From assembly GCA_013289795.1 (NCBI GenBank), contig JABCZH010000002.1:310001-374000 (forward strand): a DNA stretch of 64,000 bases, read 5' to 3'. The notes beneath the pieces are model-generated. The model saw only the letters and a list, made by a program, of their open reading frames with translations, ran no database searches and had not been told where the DNA came from. Both the position numbers and the translations under genes were made by a program. The DNA comes from Acidobacteriota bacterium. GTDB taxonomy: Bacteria > Acidobacteriota > Terriglobia > Terriglobales > Acidobacteriaceae. The number at the start of each line of letters is the position of its first letter. The stretch's first letter is position 1. Of the stretch, positions 37,447 through 45,666 are shown piece by piece.

Positions 37447-37483
37447 TTGACCACGATTGTTGACCATGATCTTTGACCATGGT
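37447..37483 (+). promoter_or_regulatory. Three phased 11-bp direct repeats, putative antitoxin operator
   Basis: TTGACCACGAT (37447), TTGACCATGAT (37460) and TTGACCATGGT (37473) are spaced exactly 13 bases apart, directly upstream of the antitoxin start. Phd/YefM and VapB antitoxins usually repress their own promoter by binding such repeats, alone or with the toxin. The arrangement is visible; its function is inferred. Confidence 0.65.
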
Positions 37484-37488
37484 ACATT
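37460..37488 (+). promoter_or_regulatory. Sigma-70 type promoter inside the operator
   Basis: TTGACC (37460-37465, five of six of the -35 consensus), a 17-base spacer and TACATT (37483-37488, four of six of the -10). Transcription would start about 7 bases downstream, at or next to the antitoxin ATG (37496), so the mRNA may be leaderless; no Shine-Dalgarno sequence is visible. The -35 sits in the middle operator repeat. Confidence 0.5.
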
Positions 37489-37495
37489 ACGAGTG

Positions 37496-37738
37496 ATGGA
37501 ACAAATCGCGATTTCGAAGTTCAAGGCTACTTGCTTGGCGGTGTTGGAGCGGGTGCGAAAGACGGGCAAACCGGTGTTGGTCACAAGGTTCGGCGAGCCC
37601 ATTGCCGAAGTCGGGCCGCCATCCGTTGCCAATAAGTTTTATCGCGAGCTTGGCTCGATGCGAGGTACGGCCCGCATCGTGGGAGACATCGTTTCTCCGG
37701 CGACCGATGAAGATGACTGGGAAGTGCTGGGCTCATGA
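37496..37738 (+). CDS. Phd/YefM-type antitoxin
   Basis: 80 residues from the ATG at 37496 (a GTG at 37493 is possible; upstream frame residues are unlikely). The N-terminal Phd/YefM fold is clear: ISKFKATCLAVLERVRKTGK followed by PVLVTRFGEPIAEVGPP. The acidic C-terminal tail (SPATDEDDWEVLGS) is the part that usually wraps and neutralises the toxin. Its stop overlaps the toxin ATG (ATGA), the classic TA operon organisation. Antitoxin binding to the three upstream repeats would autoregulate both genes. The pair lies between unrelated chromosomal genes, so it may be a mobile or accessory insert. Confidence 0.88.
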   Translation: MEQIAISKFKATCLAVLERVRKTGKPVLVTRFGEPIAEVGPPSVANKFYRELGSMRGTARIVGDIVSPATDEDDWEVLGS

Positions 37739-38139
37739 GGCTGTTGCTCGACACCCACATCTGGCTGTGGAGCGAGCTGGAGCCTGAGCGCCTTTCGCAG
37801 CGAGTCTCCACCGCAATCCAAGATCCGGACAACGAACTGTGGCTGTCCCCGATCAGCGTCTGGGAACTGATCGTGTTGTGGCGGAAGAAGCGGGTTCTCC
37901 CCGGCGAAGATATCGAAACCTGGATCCCCCAGGCGTTGAGAGCCTTACCTCTACAAGAAGCCACCATCACTTACGAGGTGGCCCGTGAAGTGGCGCGCCT
38001 CCGGCTTACGCATCGTGACCCTGCGGACCGCTTCTTAGTGGCCACGGCCAGAGTTTTTGAGTTGACCCTGGTAACCGCAGACGAACGGCTCATGAAACTT
38101 CGCGAGACTTCGGTGTTGGCTAATCGTGAGAGCATCTAA
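37735..38139 (+). CDS. PIN-domain VapC-type toxin
   Basis: 134 residues, the usual VapC length. The PIN nuclease acidic quartet is present: Asp6 (LLLDTHIWLW), Glu44 (SVWELIVLW), Asp95 or Asp98 (HRDPADRFLVATA) and Asp116 (VTADERLM), which bind Mg2+ for RNA cleavage; VapC toxins typically cut tRNA or rRNA. The start overlaps the antitoxin stop by four bases, giving coupled translation. It is followed by a bidirectional terminator. The target RNA is not predictable. All catalytic residues are intact, so the toxin is likely functional. Confidence 0.9.
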   Translation: MRLLLDTHIWLWSELEPERLSQRVSTAIQDPDNELWLSPISVWELIVLWRKKRVLPGEDIETWIPQALRALPLQEATITYEVAREVARLRLTHRDPADRFLVATARVFELTLVTADERLMKLRETSVLANRESI

Positions 38140-38178
38140 GAAGTGTTCGCGCTAACTACGGACCGGCGCATCCCGCTC

Positions 38179-38211
38179 AAAAAAAAGGAGCGGCTTTCGC
38201 CGCTCCTTTTT
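38179..38211. terminator. Bidirectional intrinsic terminator
   Basis: An 8-bp perfect stem (GGAGCGGC / GCCGCTCC) with a TTTC loop, flanked by eight A on the left and five T on the right, so it should stop transcripts from both sides: the toxin gene (plus strand) and the convergent BNR-repeat gene (minus strand). Confidence 0.92.
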
Positions 38212-38232
38212 CGTCTTGAAGAACCGCTAAGG

Positions 38233-40209
38233 CTAATTCGTCGAGCTACCCACCCCCGCTGACGCGCTGCGGTCGCCATCCGGCTGAACCACGACGCCAT
38301 CGAACGGGGTAGCGGCTACGAAATGCCCGTGCACCACGCTGACGCGGCGCAGCGGATATCCCGTGTCCGGCCCACGCTGCCAGCTTTGGCCGCTGTCCCG
38401 GCTTTCGAAGACAACGCCGGTCTCAGTGCTGGTAGCGAGTAAGCGATGGCTGCTCTGGTCATAGGTGATGGAGCTGATGTTCTTGTCCGGCAGACCATTC
38501 TGCATATGCTCCCAGCCGCCGCCCGCATTCGGGCTGCGGAAAGCGCCTTCGCGGGAAGCAATCATGATCTGCTTGTCGGGAGTGATGGTCAGGCTGCGAA
38601 TGCTGCTGACGAAAGGCGCCAGAGTGTTCGACTCCTGCCAGCTCGCACCGCCGTTGGTGGAAGTCAGCACGCTGCTGCGCGTAGCCACGGCAATCAACTC
38701 GCCGTCAGCTTGCACCGAGACGAAATCCTTTTGCCCCTTGAGCGGTCCGCCATTCCAACTCAGGCCATCATTCGAGCTGGTGTAGAGCCCGGTGGCGGTC
38801 GCCGCCAGCCAGTGTTTGGAGGTGATCTCGATGTCGCTGACCTTGGCAGTCAGCACCGAGCGCACCGCCGTCTTGGTCTTTCTGGATCCCTTTTCTTCAA
38901 CAATGTTGTTGATAGGGCTCCAGGTGGAAGCATTGCGGCGCAGTTCGAACATGCCGCGATTGGTGCCGGCGATAATGTCTCCATCAGCCGCTTGCTTCAG
39001 CACAAATACGTCTCTGCCATCCAGTCCTGCGCTCTTCTGCGTCCAGTGCTGGCCGCCATCGTGCGAAGCAAAGACACCGCCGAGTTCGCGGTCATTGACC
39101 ACGCCCACATAGATAGTGTCGGGATTCTTCGCATCCGCGAGGATGGTGGTGACGTAACGATGGGTGTAACCGTGGTTGGAAGCGGTGAAGCTCGCGGCTC
39201 CATTGTCGCTGGCCAACACGCCGGCGCGATCGGTCGCCAACAGTACGCGCTGCGAGTTGCGAGGATCAACCATGATGTCGTTGATGACGACTTCAGGATT
39301 GGTCACTTGCTTCCAGGTCTTGCCCGAATCAGCCGTCTTCCACAGACCCTCAGTCGTTCCTGCATAAACCACCGCCGGATTGCTCGGATCCTGTTTCAGC
39401 ACGCGGGTGCGGCGCGCCGAAAACGGGATGCCCTGAATCTTCTGGAACTGATCGCCGGCAGTCTGGCTCTTGTAGATGCCCGAGCAGGCGCTGGCAAATA
39501 CCACTGATGAATTCGACGAATCCACAATAATCGAAAACACATCGGAGTCGTCGATCATGCCCTTGTTGATGTGCTGCCAGGTCGCTCCGCCATCAGCGGT
39601 CTTCCACGCCAGATGCCAGGTGCCCGCGTACACGACGCTCAGGTCCTTGGGATCGACAGCGATGGATTCAATGTTCTTGATTTCGGAATTGGAGGAAGAA
39701 ATCTTTTCCCAGTTCTTGCCTGCGTCCTTGCTGCGGAACACGCCTTCCAGCGTCCCCACGGTCAGAACTTTCGAATCAGAAGCAGCGATGGACATGGCGC
39801 GGATCGATTTGCCGTGCATGGCCGGAACGGTTTCCCAGGTCTTGCCGCCATTGTGCGAGTGAAACAGATCGCCGGCTTGCTGGTTTTCCACGCTCCAGAC
39901 GGCCGCGTACATCTTTTCAGAGTTCTGCGGGTCGAGCGCGATGTGGTCGATTACGTAGTCATCGCCGCTGCCCAGATGGGCAACGCGAGACCAGTCCTGC
40001 CCTCCGTTGGTGGAGATGAAAATCGTGCCGGTACTGGTTCCCAGGAAAATGTGATCTGGGTTGTGAGGGTCATAAGTCAGGCTGCGGACATCGCCGCCGT
40101 CCGGTCCCAAAGCCGTCCACTGGCCTGCCCAAGCGCTGGCGCATAGCAGGATAAGTGACATAGCAATCAACAACTTACGATTGACGAAGCTGCTTGTTCC
40201 CAAAGTCAT
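38233..40209 (-). CDS. Secreted BNR-repeat / sortilin-like propeller protein
   Basis: 658 residues from the ATG at 40209 (AGGGG upstream); the frame extends to 40305, but the signal peptide (LLIAMSLILLCASAWAG) starts after the preferred ATG. The protein consists of repeated blades with Asp-box motifs (STNGGQDWSRV, SHNGGKTWETV, SKDAGKNWEKI, TADGGATWQHI, TADSGKTWKQV, SHDGGQHWTQK, SRDSGQSWQRG). The architecture resembles Vps10/sortilin and photosystem-stability-factor-like double propellers. No catalytic triad is recognised. It ends at the bidirectional terminator. Likely a large extracytoplasmic binding protein. Confidence 0.85.
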   Translation of the reverse strand: MTLGTSSFVNRKLLIAMSLILLCASAWAGQWTALGPDGGDVRSLTYDPHNPDHIFLGTSTGTIFISTNGGQDWSRVAHLGSGDDYVIDHIALDPQNSEKMYAAVWSVENQQAGDLFHSHNGGKTWETVPAMHGKSIRAMSIAASDSKVLTVGTLEGVFRSKDAGKNWEKISSSNSEIKNIESIAVDPKDLSVVYAGTWHLAWKTADGGATWQHINKGMIDDSDVFSIIVDSSNSSVVFASACSGIYKSQTAGDQFQKIQGIPFSARRTRVLKQDPSNPAVVYAGTTEGLWKTADSGKTWKQVTNPEVVINDIMVDPRNSQRVLLATDRAGVLASDNGAASFTASNHGYTHRYVTTILADAKNPDTIYVGVVNDRELGGVFASHDGGQHWTQKSAGLDGRDVFVLKQAADGDIIAGTNRGMFELRRNASTWSPINNIVEEKGSRKTKTAVRSVLTAKVSDIEITSKHWLAATATGLYTSSNDGLSWNGGPLKGQKDFVSVQADGELIAVATRSSVLTSTNGGASWQESNTLAPFVSSIRSLTITPDKQIMIASREGAFRSPNAGGGWEHMQNGLPDKNISSITYDQSSHRLLATSTETGVVFESRDSGQSWQRGPDTGYPLRRVSVVHGHFVAATPFDGVVVQPDGDRSASAGVGSSTN

Positions 40210-40345
40210 AGACGAGTCGCCCCTAATGATGAATTCCCACCGAGGCACCAGCGTGACAGGGTAACACGTGACGGGCAAGTTACCGAAGGGAAAGGACAGT
40301 AGCACGCGCTCAATTGGCCTACTAGCAGCCTCAAAGCGCTGTCAG

Positions 40346-40383
40346 GAAACAAGAAACCGGTCGAGCCGCTAAGGCTCAACCGG
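40346..40383 (-). terminator. Intrinsic terminator after OmpA-like gene
   Basis: On the minus strand CCGGTTGAGCC / GGCTCGACCGG (one internal mismatch) with a 5-base loop is followed by TTTCTTGTTT. It lies 28 bases after the OmpA-like stop, so it ends that transcript before the BNR-repeat gene. Confidence 0.75.
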
Positions 40384-40410
40384 CTGGAGTTCTTCATCTG
40401 GGCGAAAGTT

Positions 40411-42030
40411 CTATTGCTTCGCCTTCGCTTTTTTCTTTGCCGCCGCCGGATGATCCGGTACCGCCTTCACTTTGGATTCATCCACAGCCTGCGTGCCTTC
40501 GCCCGAGTAAGTCCCGCCCGCCGGGACCACCCAGTATTCGGCCGTCGTAGAGCCGGCGTTGCCAGTACGCGTCTCAATGCGGCTGGGATCAATTCCCAAC
40601 TGCGCTTCGCCGCCGGTGAGATAGGCCTTCGAATTGACGGCACGTTCCCCCGCCAGATTCGGACGCTTCTCTCCTGCTTCGGCATTGCCGACAACCACCA
40701 GCCGGGCCTCTGCATTCTGTTGCAGGTTCTTGGCAACATCGTCCAGGATGGCCTTGCAAGTGTTGTCCACCCGCCACGGCTTCACCTTGTTGGGGAAGTC
40801 GCACTGGCTCAGCTTCTGAGCCTGCGGCGGAGCTGACGGCGGTGGGTTCTCCACATTTACCTGGGTGGAGGCTTGTGCATTGAGCCCACGCGAATCCGTG
40901 CAAGTCGCAGACACGGAAATCGGTCCAGCGGAAGCGCCGGTGGTGTTCAGCGATGCCGTCGATCCGCTGCCCGAAACACTGCCACCGGTCGAGGTCCAGT
41001 TGCTGACCGTGACCGGAACATTGTCCGGACTGGTGCAAGTGCAGGTAATCGTCGAACTGCCGCCCGCCTGCAAGCTTGACGGACTTGCCGAGCACGACAT
41101 TGTGGGCGGGTTCTTCGGAGGTACTTTCACCGTAAAGTTCGCCGAGCAACTGGCGGTCCCGCCGTTCTTCATCTTGGGATCGGAAATGTGTGCGGTAACG
41201 GCGTAACTGCCGCCGGCAACGCCATTGGTGTCAATGCTGGCGGTGCTGTCCTTACCCGTGACTTTCCCGCCATTGGTCTCCCAGGTGTAGGTCAGGGTGT
41301 GCTTGGGATTGAAATGGCTGCCGCTGGCAGTGGCCGTAATCGGCTCTCCCACCATCACTTCACTGGGCTGGACGGAGCAATTGGCCGCCGGCGTTTCCGC
41401 CTGCGGATATCCGAGGTTCCACACAATACCAGTGCGGACCCGGGCGCCTTCGAGGTCGATGCGCCGCAAATCGGGGAATTGAGGGGCCACGACATCAGAG
41501 AAATTCTGGTGCGCCCAAACCCAATCCGCCTCGACCACGCGGATGCCGATCAAGCGGGTGATTTGAACATCCAATCCGCCGCCGACAATGGTGCCGATGC
41601 CGCTCCGGCCAGACAAGCCCGGAGTCGTCAGATAATTCCAGCCCACCATCGCGTGTCCAAATAGGTTGAGCCGGTTGTGTCGGTACTCGAGGTGGGGACC
41701 AATCGAGAGCGTGGTTTCGTCGGAATTGCCGTTCTGGTTCCGCCCGAAGTCGCCTTCCAGCCCCAGGTGATTCGTAAAGAAATAAGTGAAGCTGGCGCCG
41801 CCGCCGGCCGGCAAGTTCTGCAACTCGAACCCAATGGGGGCGTTAGCGCTCTGGCCTGGCGCGGGGACAGTCCCGCCGGGATGCAACCATTGATAACCGG
41901 TAAAGATCTCGTATTTCGGGGTTTCCCCCTGCTGCGCCACGGTAATCGTCGAAAGCAGCAGCACTGCCAGAATCAACAACAACCCGCCAGCGATTACACG
42001 CCCGCTGTATCCACCACCCAAAACCGACAT
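40411..42030 (-). CDS. OmpA-like envelope protein with beta barrel and Ig-like repeats
   Basis: About 539 residues from the ATG at 42030, six bases after GGAGG; an ATG two codons earlier is possible. Signal peptide: GLLLILAVLLLSTITVAQ. Residues about 30-210 show outer-membrane-barrel features (YEIFTGYQWLHPG, ASFTYFFTNHLGLEGDFG, DVQITRLIGIRVVEADWVWA, ending LRTGIVWNLG-like). Two or three Ig/PKD-like repeats follow (SCSASPSSLQAGGSSTITCT, VTVSNWTSTGGSVSGSGS). The C-terminal 150 residues resemble an OmpA peptidoglycan-binding domain (AILDDVAKNLQQNAEARLVV, NLAGERAVNSKAYLTGGE), ending in a Lys/Ala-rich tail. Plausibly a structural link between outer membrane and wall. Divergent from the second sigma-54 regulator. 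Confidence 0.82.
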   Translation of the reverse strand: MSVLGGGYSGRVIAGGLLLILAVLLLSTITVAQQGETPKYEIFTGYQWLHPGGTVPAPGQSANAPIGFELQNLPAGGGASFTYFFTNHLGLEGDFGRNQNGNSDETTLSIGPHLEYRHNRLNLFGHAMVGWNYLTTPGLSGRSGIGTIVGGGLDVQITRLIGIRVVEADWVWAHQNFSDVVAPQFPDLRRIDLEGARVRTGIVWNLGYPQAETPAANCSVQPSEVMVGEPITATASGSHFNPKHTLTYTWETNGGKVTGKDSTASIDTNGVAGGSYAVTAHISDPKMKNGGTASCSANFTVKVPPKNPPTMSCSASPSSLQAGGSSTITCTCTSPDNVPVTVSNWTSTGGSVSGSGSTASLNTTGASAGPISVSATCTDSRGLNAQASTQVNVENPPPSAPPQAQKLSQCDFPNKVKPWRVDNTCKAILDDVAKNLQQNAEARLVVVGNAEAGEKRPNLAGERAVNSKAYLTGGEAQLGIDPSRIETRTGNAGSTTAEYWVVPAGGTYSGEGTQAVDESKVKAVPDHPAAAKKKAKAKQ

Positions 42031-42130
42031 GTTCATCCTCCGACCTTTCGCGATTAGTGAAAATCTTCCGTCGCGCTTCATAACTCAAGAATTGGGGGCT
42101 CCGCGCGCGGAACTGTTAAGATGCCAGTTC

Positions 42131-42149
42131 GTTGGGAATCAGTCCCAAC
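42131..42149. repeat. Perfect 7-bp inverted repeat in divergent promoter region
   Basis: GTTGGGA-atcag-TCCCAAC, a perfect palindrome with a 5-base spacer, in the gap between the OmpA-like gene and the divergent sigma-54 regulator. Typical size for a dimeric repressor or activator site. Confidence 0.55.
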
Positions 42150-42216
42150 ACCTACACAGTTTGTGCAGACAAAATGGAGAAAACATCATACCCGGCAACT
42201 GCGAATTTCGTCTACT

Positions 42217-42252
42217 CTGGTATCCCGTTTCTTGTTCTCAAGTTGATACCAG
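42217..42252. repeat. Second inverted repeat in the divergent promoter region
   Basis: CTGGTATC (42217-42224) and GATACCAG (42245-42252) are perfect complements separated by 20 bases, about 60 bases before the sigma-54 regulator start. Possible regulator binding site or stem in the mRNA leader; no -24/-12 sigma-54 promoter was found beside it. Confidence 0.45.
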
Positions 42253-42313
42253 CTGGGATCTTCGGCTCGCCCGAGTGTAGGCGGCTTGCAGGAGTGGACA
42301 CCCAGCACCAATA

Positions 42314-43720
42314 ATGAGTGAAGACATGAGCGCGGAAAAAGTACTAATCGTCGAAGACGAGGAAAACGAGCGTACTGGCCTCGCCGAGGTGGTCTCGGAC
42401 TGGGGATACAGTGCCGAAACCGCCCGCGATGGCGTGGAGGGTCTGGAGAAAGTCACCCGCTGGTCGCCAGCCATCGTGGTAACCGACCTCAAGATGCCGC
42501 GCATGGGCGGCTTGGAACTAGTGGAGCGCATCGCGGAACTCTCCCAGAACATCGCGGTGGTGGTTGTCACTGCGCAAAAGACGATCGATAGCGCCTTTCA
42601 CGCCGGACGCCTGGGAGTTTACGACTACATCGAGAAACCTATTGATACTTCTCGCCTGCGCTCCATCCTGGAAAACGCCGGCAAGTTGCTCGGCACTCGC
42701 ACCGAACTGGAGATAACCCGGCGGGCGCTACGTGATAAAGGGGCTCTCGGTCAACTGGTCGGCTCGTCCAAGAAAATGCAGGAAATCTTCCGCTTGACGG
42801 AGTTGGTCGCTCCCAGCACAGCCTCGGTGCTGATCACCGGAGCCAGCGGCACCGGCAAGGAACTGGTGGCGCGCACCATCCATGACCTGAGCCCCCGGCG
42901 CAACAAGGCATTCGTACCCATCAATTGCGCGGCCATTCCTGAGACCCTGATCGAGAGCGAAATCTTCGGCCACGAAAAGGGCGCATTCACCGGTGCGCTG
43001 GAACGCCGGACGGGCTGCTTTGAACTGGCGGAAGGCGGAACCTTGTTGCTCGACGAAATCGGTGAAATGCCGGTCGCGACTCAGGCCAAACTGCTGCGCG
43101 TGCTGGAGGACCACAAGCTGCGACGCCTAGGCAGCAAAGTGGAGACCACGGTCGATGTCCGCGTTCTGGCCGCCACTAACAAAGTACCGGAAGAAGCGGT
43201 CGCTCGCGGCGAGCTGCGCAACGATCTCTACTATCGCCTGAATGTGTTCAACATCCACATGCCCCCGCTGCGGGACCACAAGGACGACCTTCCCGCGCTG
43301 GTGGAGAGTCTGCTGAAAGACATGAATGCCAAGCACGGACGGACAGTGAAAACTGTCAGTGATGCGGTTTTGAACTCGTTCCAGAATTACTCCTGGCCGG
43401 GCAACGTGCGCGAGTTGCGGAACGCTCTGGAACGCGCGGTGATCGTTTGCGATGGCGCGGTGATTGAGACCAAACATCTGCCTCCCGGCTTCGGTCAGAG
43501 CACGCTTCGGACTTCGTCGGACGATTCCGACGCTGTGCATTTGAACGTGGGTACGACCGTCGAAGAGGCCGAGAAACTGCTGATCCTGAAGACCCTCGAG
43601 TCCACCAGCAACAATAAGACCCGCGCTGCGGAGATTCTCGGCATAAGCTTGAAAACCCTGCATAATAAGCTGAAGGAGTATGGCAGCGCGGCTGCCGACA
43701 AGGACGACCTGCCGGCCTAG
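42314..43720 (+). CDS. NtrC-family sigma-54 response regulator (second system)
   Basis: 468 residues. Receiver domain with LIVEDEENER and Asp58 (VVTDLKMPRMGG), AAA+ core with Walker A GASGTGKE, GAFTGA in ESEIFGHEKGAFTGALERRT, Walker B GTLLLDEIGEMP, arginine-finger region and SWPGNVRELRNALE, and a Fis-type HTH (NKTRAAEILGISLKTLHNKLKE). It has every residue needed to activate sigma-54 RNA polymerase. The cognate sensor gene starts 33 bases downstream on the same strand. The two inverted repeats upstream could control this operon or the divergent OmpA-like gene. Confidence 0.95.
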   Translation: MSEDMSAEKVLIVEDEENERTGLAEVVSDWGYSAETARDGVEGLEKVTRWSPAIVVTDLKMPRMGGLELVERIAELSQNIAVVVVTAQKTIDSAFHAGRLGVYDYIEKPIDTSRLRSILENAGKLLGTRTELEITRRALRDKGALGQLVGSSKKMQEIFRLTELVAPSTASVLITGASGTGKELVARTIHDLSPRRNKAFVPINCAAIPETLIESEIFGHEKGAFTGALERRTGCFELAEGGTLLLDEIGEMPVATQAKLLRVLEDHKLRRLGSKVETTVDVRVLAATNKVPEEAVARGELRNDLYYRLNVFNIHMPPLRDHKDDLPALVESLLKDMNAKHGRTVKTVSDAVLNSFQNYSWPGNVRELRNALERAVIVCDGAVIETKHLPPGFGQSTLRTSSDDSDAVHLNVGTTVEEAEKLLILKTLESTSNNKTRAAEILGISLKTLHNKLKEYGSAAADKDDLPA

Positions 43721-43753
43721 AGTGCCGGAACGCCACCCCGTCAAAAATGAAGT

Positions 43754-45649
43754 ATGCGTCGAAAAACCCAGCTCGTAGTGGCCGTCACCTTTATGGTCAC
43801 TGTGGTGGTGTCATTTTCCTCCTACATCTACGTCTCCCAGATCCTTCATCAGCAGATTCGCAACACCCGGGACACCGCCGACAACCTGGCTCTGCAAATA
43901 GCCTACTTGGCGAACGGCGCTATTCCGGACCTGACCAGCACTAAAGTGGATACCAACGATCCGAAAGCAGTGCGCCGTGCGGTCGCCGATTATCTGTCCG
44001 AGGACCGCGATCTGAACGCGTTGGTGGAATCTGTTGTAGGGAACTGGCTCAACATTTACGACGTAGCCGTGGTCGATGCCAGCGGTAATGCCATCTTGCA
44101 CTCCGATCCCAAGTTGATCGGTAAGCCGGTGAACGATCGCCCTGAATTTCAACACTTGCAGGATGCCCGCTTTCAGGATCAACTTCGCATGCTGTATCGG
44201 CCTCCACCGGTTTACGAGGTACGCCTGCCTTTGCAGCTGAATGGCGTCTCATTCGGCAGCGTGCGCGTGGGTGTATCCACAGTGATCTTGATGAAAGAGA
44301 CCACACCCAGATTACGTCACGCACTCATTCTCTCTGGGATCACCATCCTGCTTTCGCTGGTGTTCGCAGCCGGGCTTTCTAACTTGGCATTCGGTCCGTT
44401 GAAGCGCATCAGCCGCAGCCTGGACAGCGTTACCGAAGGCAATTCCGAACCCATCCCGGACGAAGAACCAGGCCGTGACGAGTACGGTCTGGTCACCCTC
44501 AAGATCGCTCACCTCGGACAGCAGATGCGCGATGCCAAGGAGATCTTCTCCGCCTTGAAAGACAACGTTGACCAGATTATGGCTAATCTGCAGGACGGCC
44601 TCATGCTGTTCACCCGGGATTCGCGGGTGGTGCTGGTCAGCGCATCGGTGGAGCACTTTCTGGGAAGGCCGCGGCGAGAACTGCTGGGCCGCACCGCCCA
44701 GGAGATCTTTACTCCCGGCTCTGAGCTGGGCGGGTTGATCCTGGATGGGTTTCATCTGCAGCGCCCAATCGCGCAGGCGGAAGTGGAATCGTCAAACGGC
44801 AAGCGGGTACAGATCTCGCTCGATTTCATCAATGAACACGGCACGCCCATCGGCGCGTTACTGACCCTCCGCGACGCTGAGTCAGTGCGCCAAATCGGAG
44901 ATGAAATCGAAATGTCACGCCGCATGTCAGCCAGCGGCCGCCTTACGCGCGGTGTGGCCCACGAAGTAAAGAATCCCATCAACGCCATCGTGCTGCACCT
45001 GCAATTGCTGCAGAACAAGCTTCAGCAAGTTGACCCCGACACCCGCCGCCACATGGACGTCATCGGAAACGAAATCCACCGCCTTGACCGGGTGGTGCAG
45101 ATTCTGGTGGACTTCACCCGTCCGCGGGATTTGCACATCGAAGAGATTGACCTGAAGCGCCTGCTGGATGACGTGCTGGCGCTGGCTACTCCTGACGCCG
45201 AACAACATAGCGTCGCCATCATCCGCGATCTAGCGCCGGGTCCGTTGACAGTGAAGGTGGACCTGGATTTCATGAAGCAGGCGATTCTCAACGTCGTGCT
45301 CAATGGAGTGCAGGCCATGCCGCAGGGAGGGACTCTTACCATATCCGCACGCGGCGAGGAGGGTCAGGTCGTCACCGAGATTCGAGATGAGGGCGGCGGA
45401 ATTCCTCCCGAAATTCAGGAGAAGATTTTTGAACTGTATTTCACTACCAAGCAAGGCGGTAGCGGGATCGGCCTGGCGCAGACCTACCAGGTCATGCAAT
45501 GGCACTACGGCTCGGTGGACTTCGTATCGGTCGACGGGCACGGCACCACTTTCCGCCTGATTCTGCCGTTAAGTGAACCGCGCACTGAGGCTAACGGTGC
45601 AGGGCGAGAGGTAGCCGGAGGTAAACTTCGTTCACGGGTCGTTTCATGA
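43754..45649 (+). CDS. Membrane sensor histidine kinase (second system)
   Basis: 631 residues. Two transmembrane helices (VVAVTFMVTVVVSFSSYIY near residues 8-26 and LILSGITILLSLVFAAGL near 190-208) flank a periplasmic sensor of about 160 residues. HAMP linker at 208-260 (FGPLKRISRSLDSVTEGN), PAS domain at about 275-380 (NLQDGLMLFTRDSRVVLVSA), H-box TRGVAHEVKNPINAIVLH with His403, N-box VVLNGVQAM, G1 RDEGGGIPPE and FTTKQGGSGIGLAQTYQVM. It follows the sigma-54 regulator by 33 bases, so they form one two-component operon. The ligand sensed outside the membrane is unknown. Confidence 0.94.
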   Translation: MRRKTQLVVAVTFMVTVVVSFSSYIYVSQILHQQIRNTRDTADNLALQIAYLANGAIPDLTSTKVDTNDPKAVRRAVADYLSEDRDLNALVESVVGNWLNIYDVAVVDASGNAILHSDPKLIGKPVNDRPEFQHLQDARFQDQLRMLYRPPPVYEVRLPLQLNGVSFGSVRVGVSTVILMKETTPRLRHALILSGITILLSLVFAAGLSNLAFGPLKRISRSLDSVTEGNSEPIPDEEPGRDEYGLVTLKIAHLGQQMRDAKEIFSALKDNVDQIMANLQDGLMLFTRDSRVVLVSASVEHFLGRPRRELLGRTAQEIFTPGSELGGLILDGFHLQRPIAQAEVESSNGKRVQISLDFINEHGTPIGALLTLRDAESVRQIGDEIEMSRRMSASGRLTRGVAHEVKNPINAIVLHLQLLQNKLQQVDPDTRRHMDVIGNEIHRLDRVVQILVDFTRPRDLHIEEIDLKRLLDDVLALATPDAEQHSVAIIRDLAPGPLTVKVDLDFMKQAILNVVLNGVQAMPQGGTLTISARGEEGQVVTEIRDEGGGIPPEIQEKIFELYFTTKQGGSGIGLAQTYQVMQWHYGSVDFVSVDGHGTTFRLILPLSEPRTEANGAGREVAGGKLRSRVVS

Positions 45650-45666
45650 CCACATCGGATAACTAA

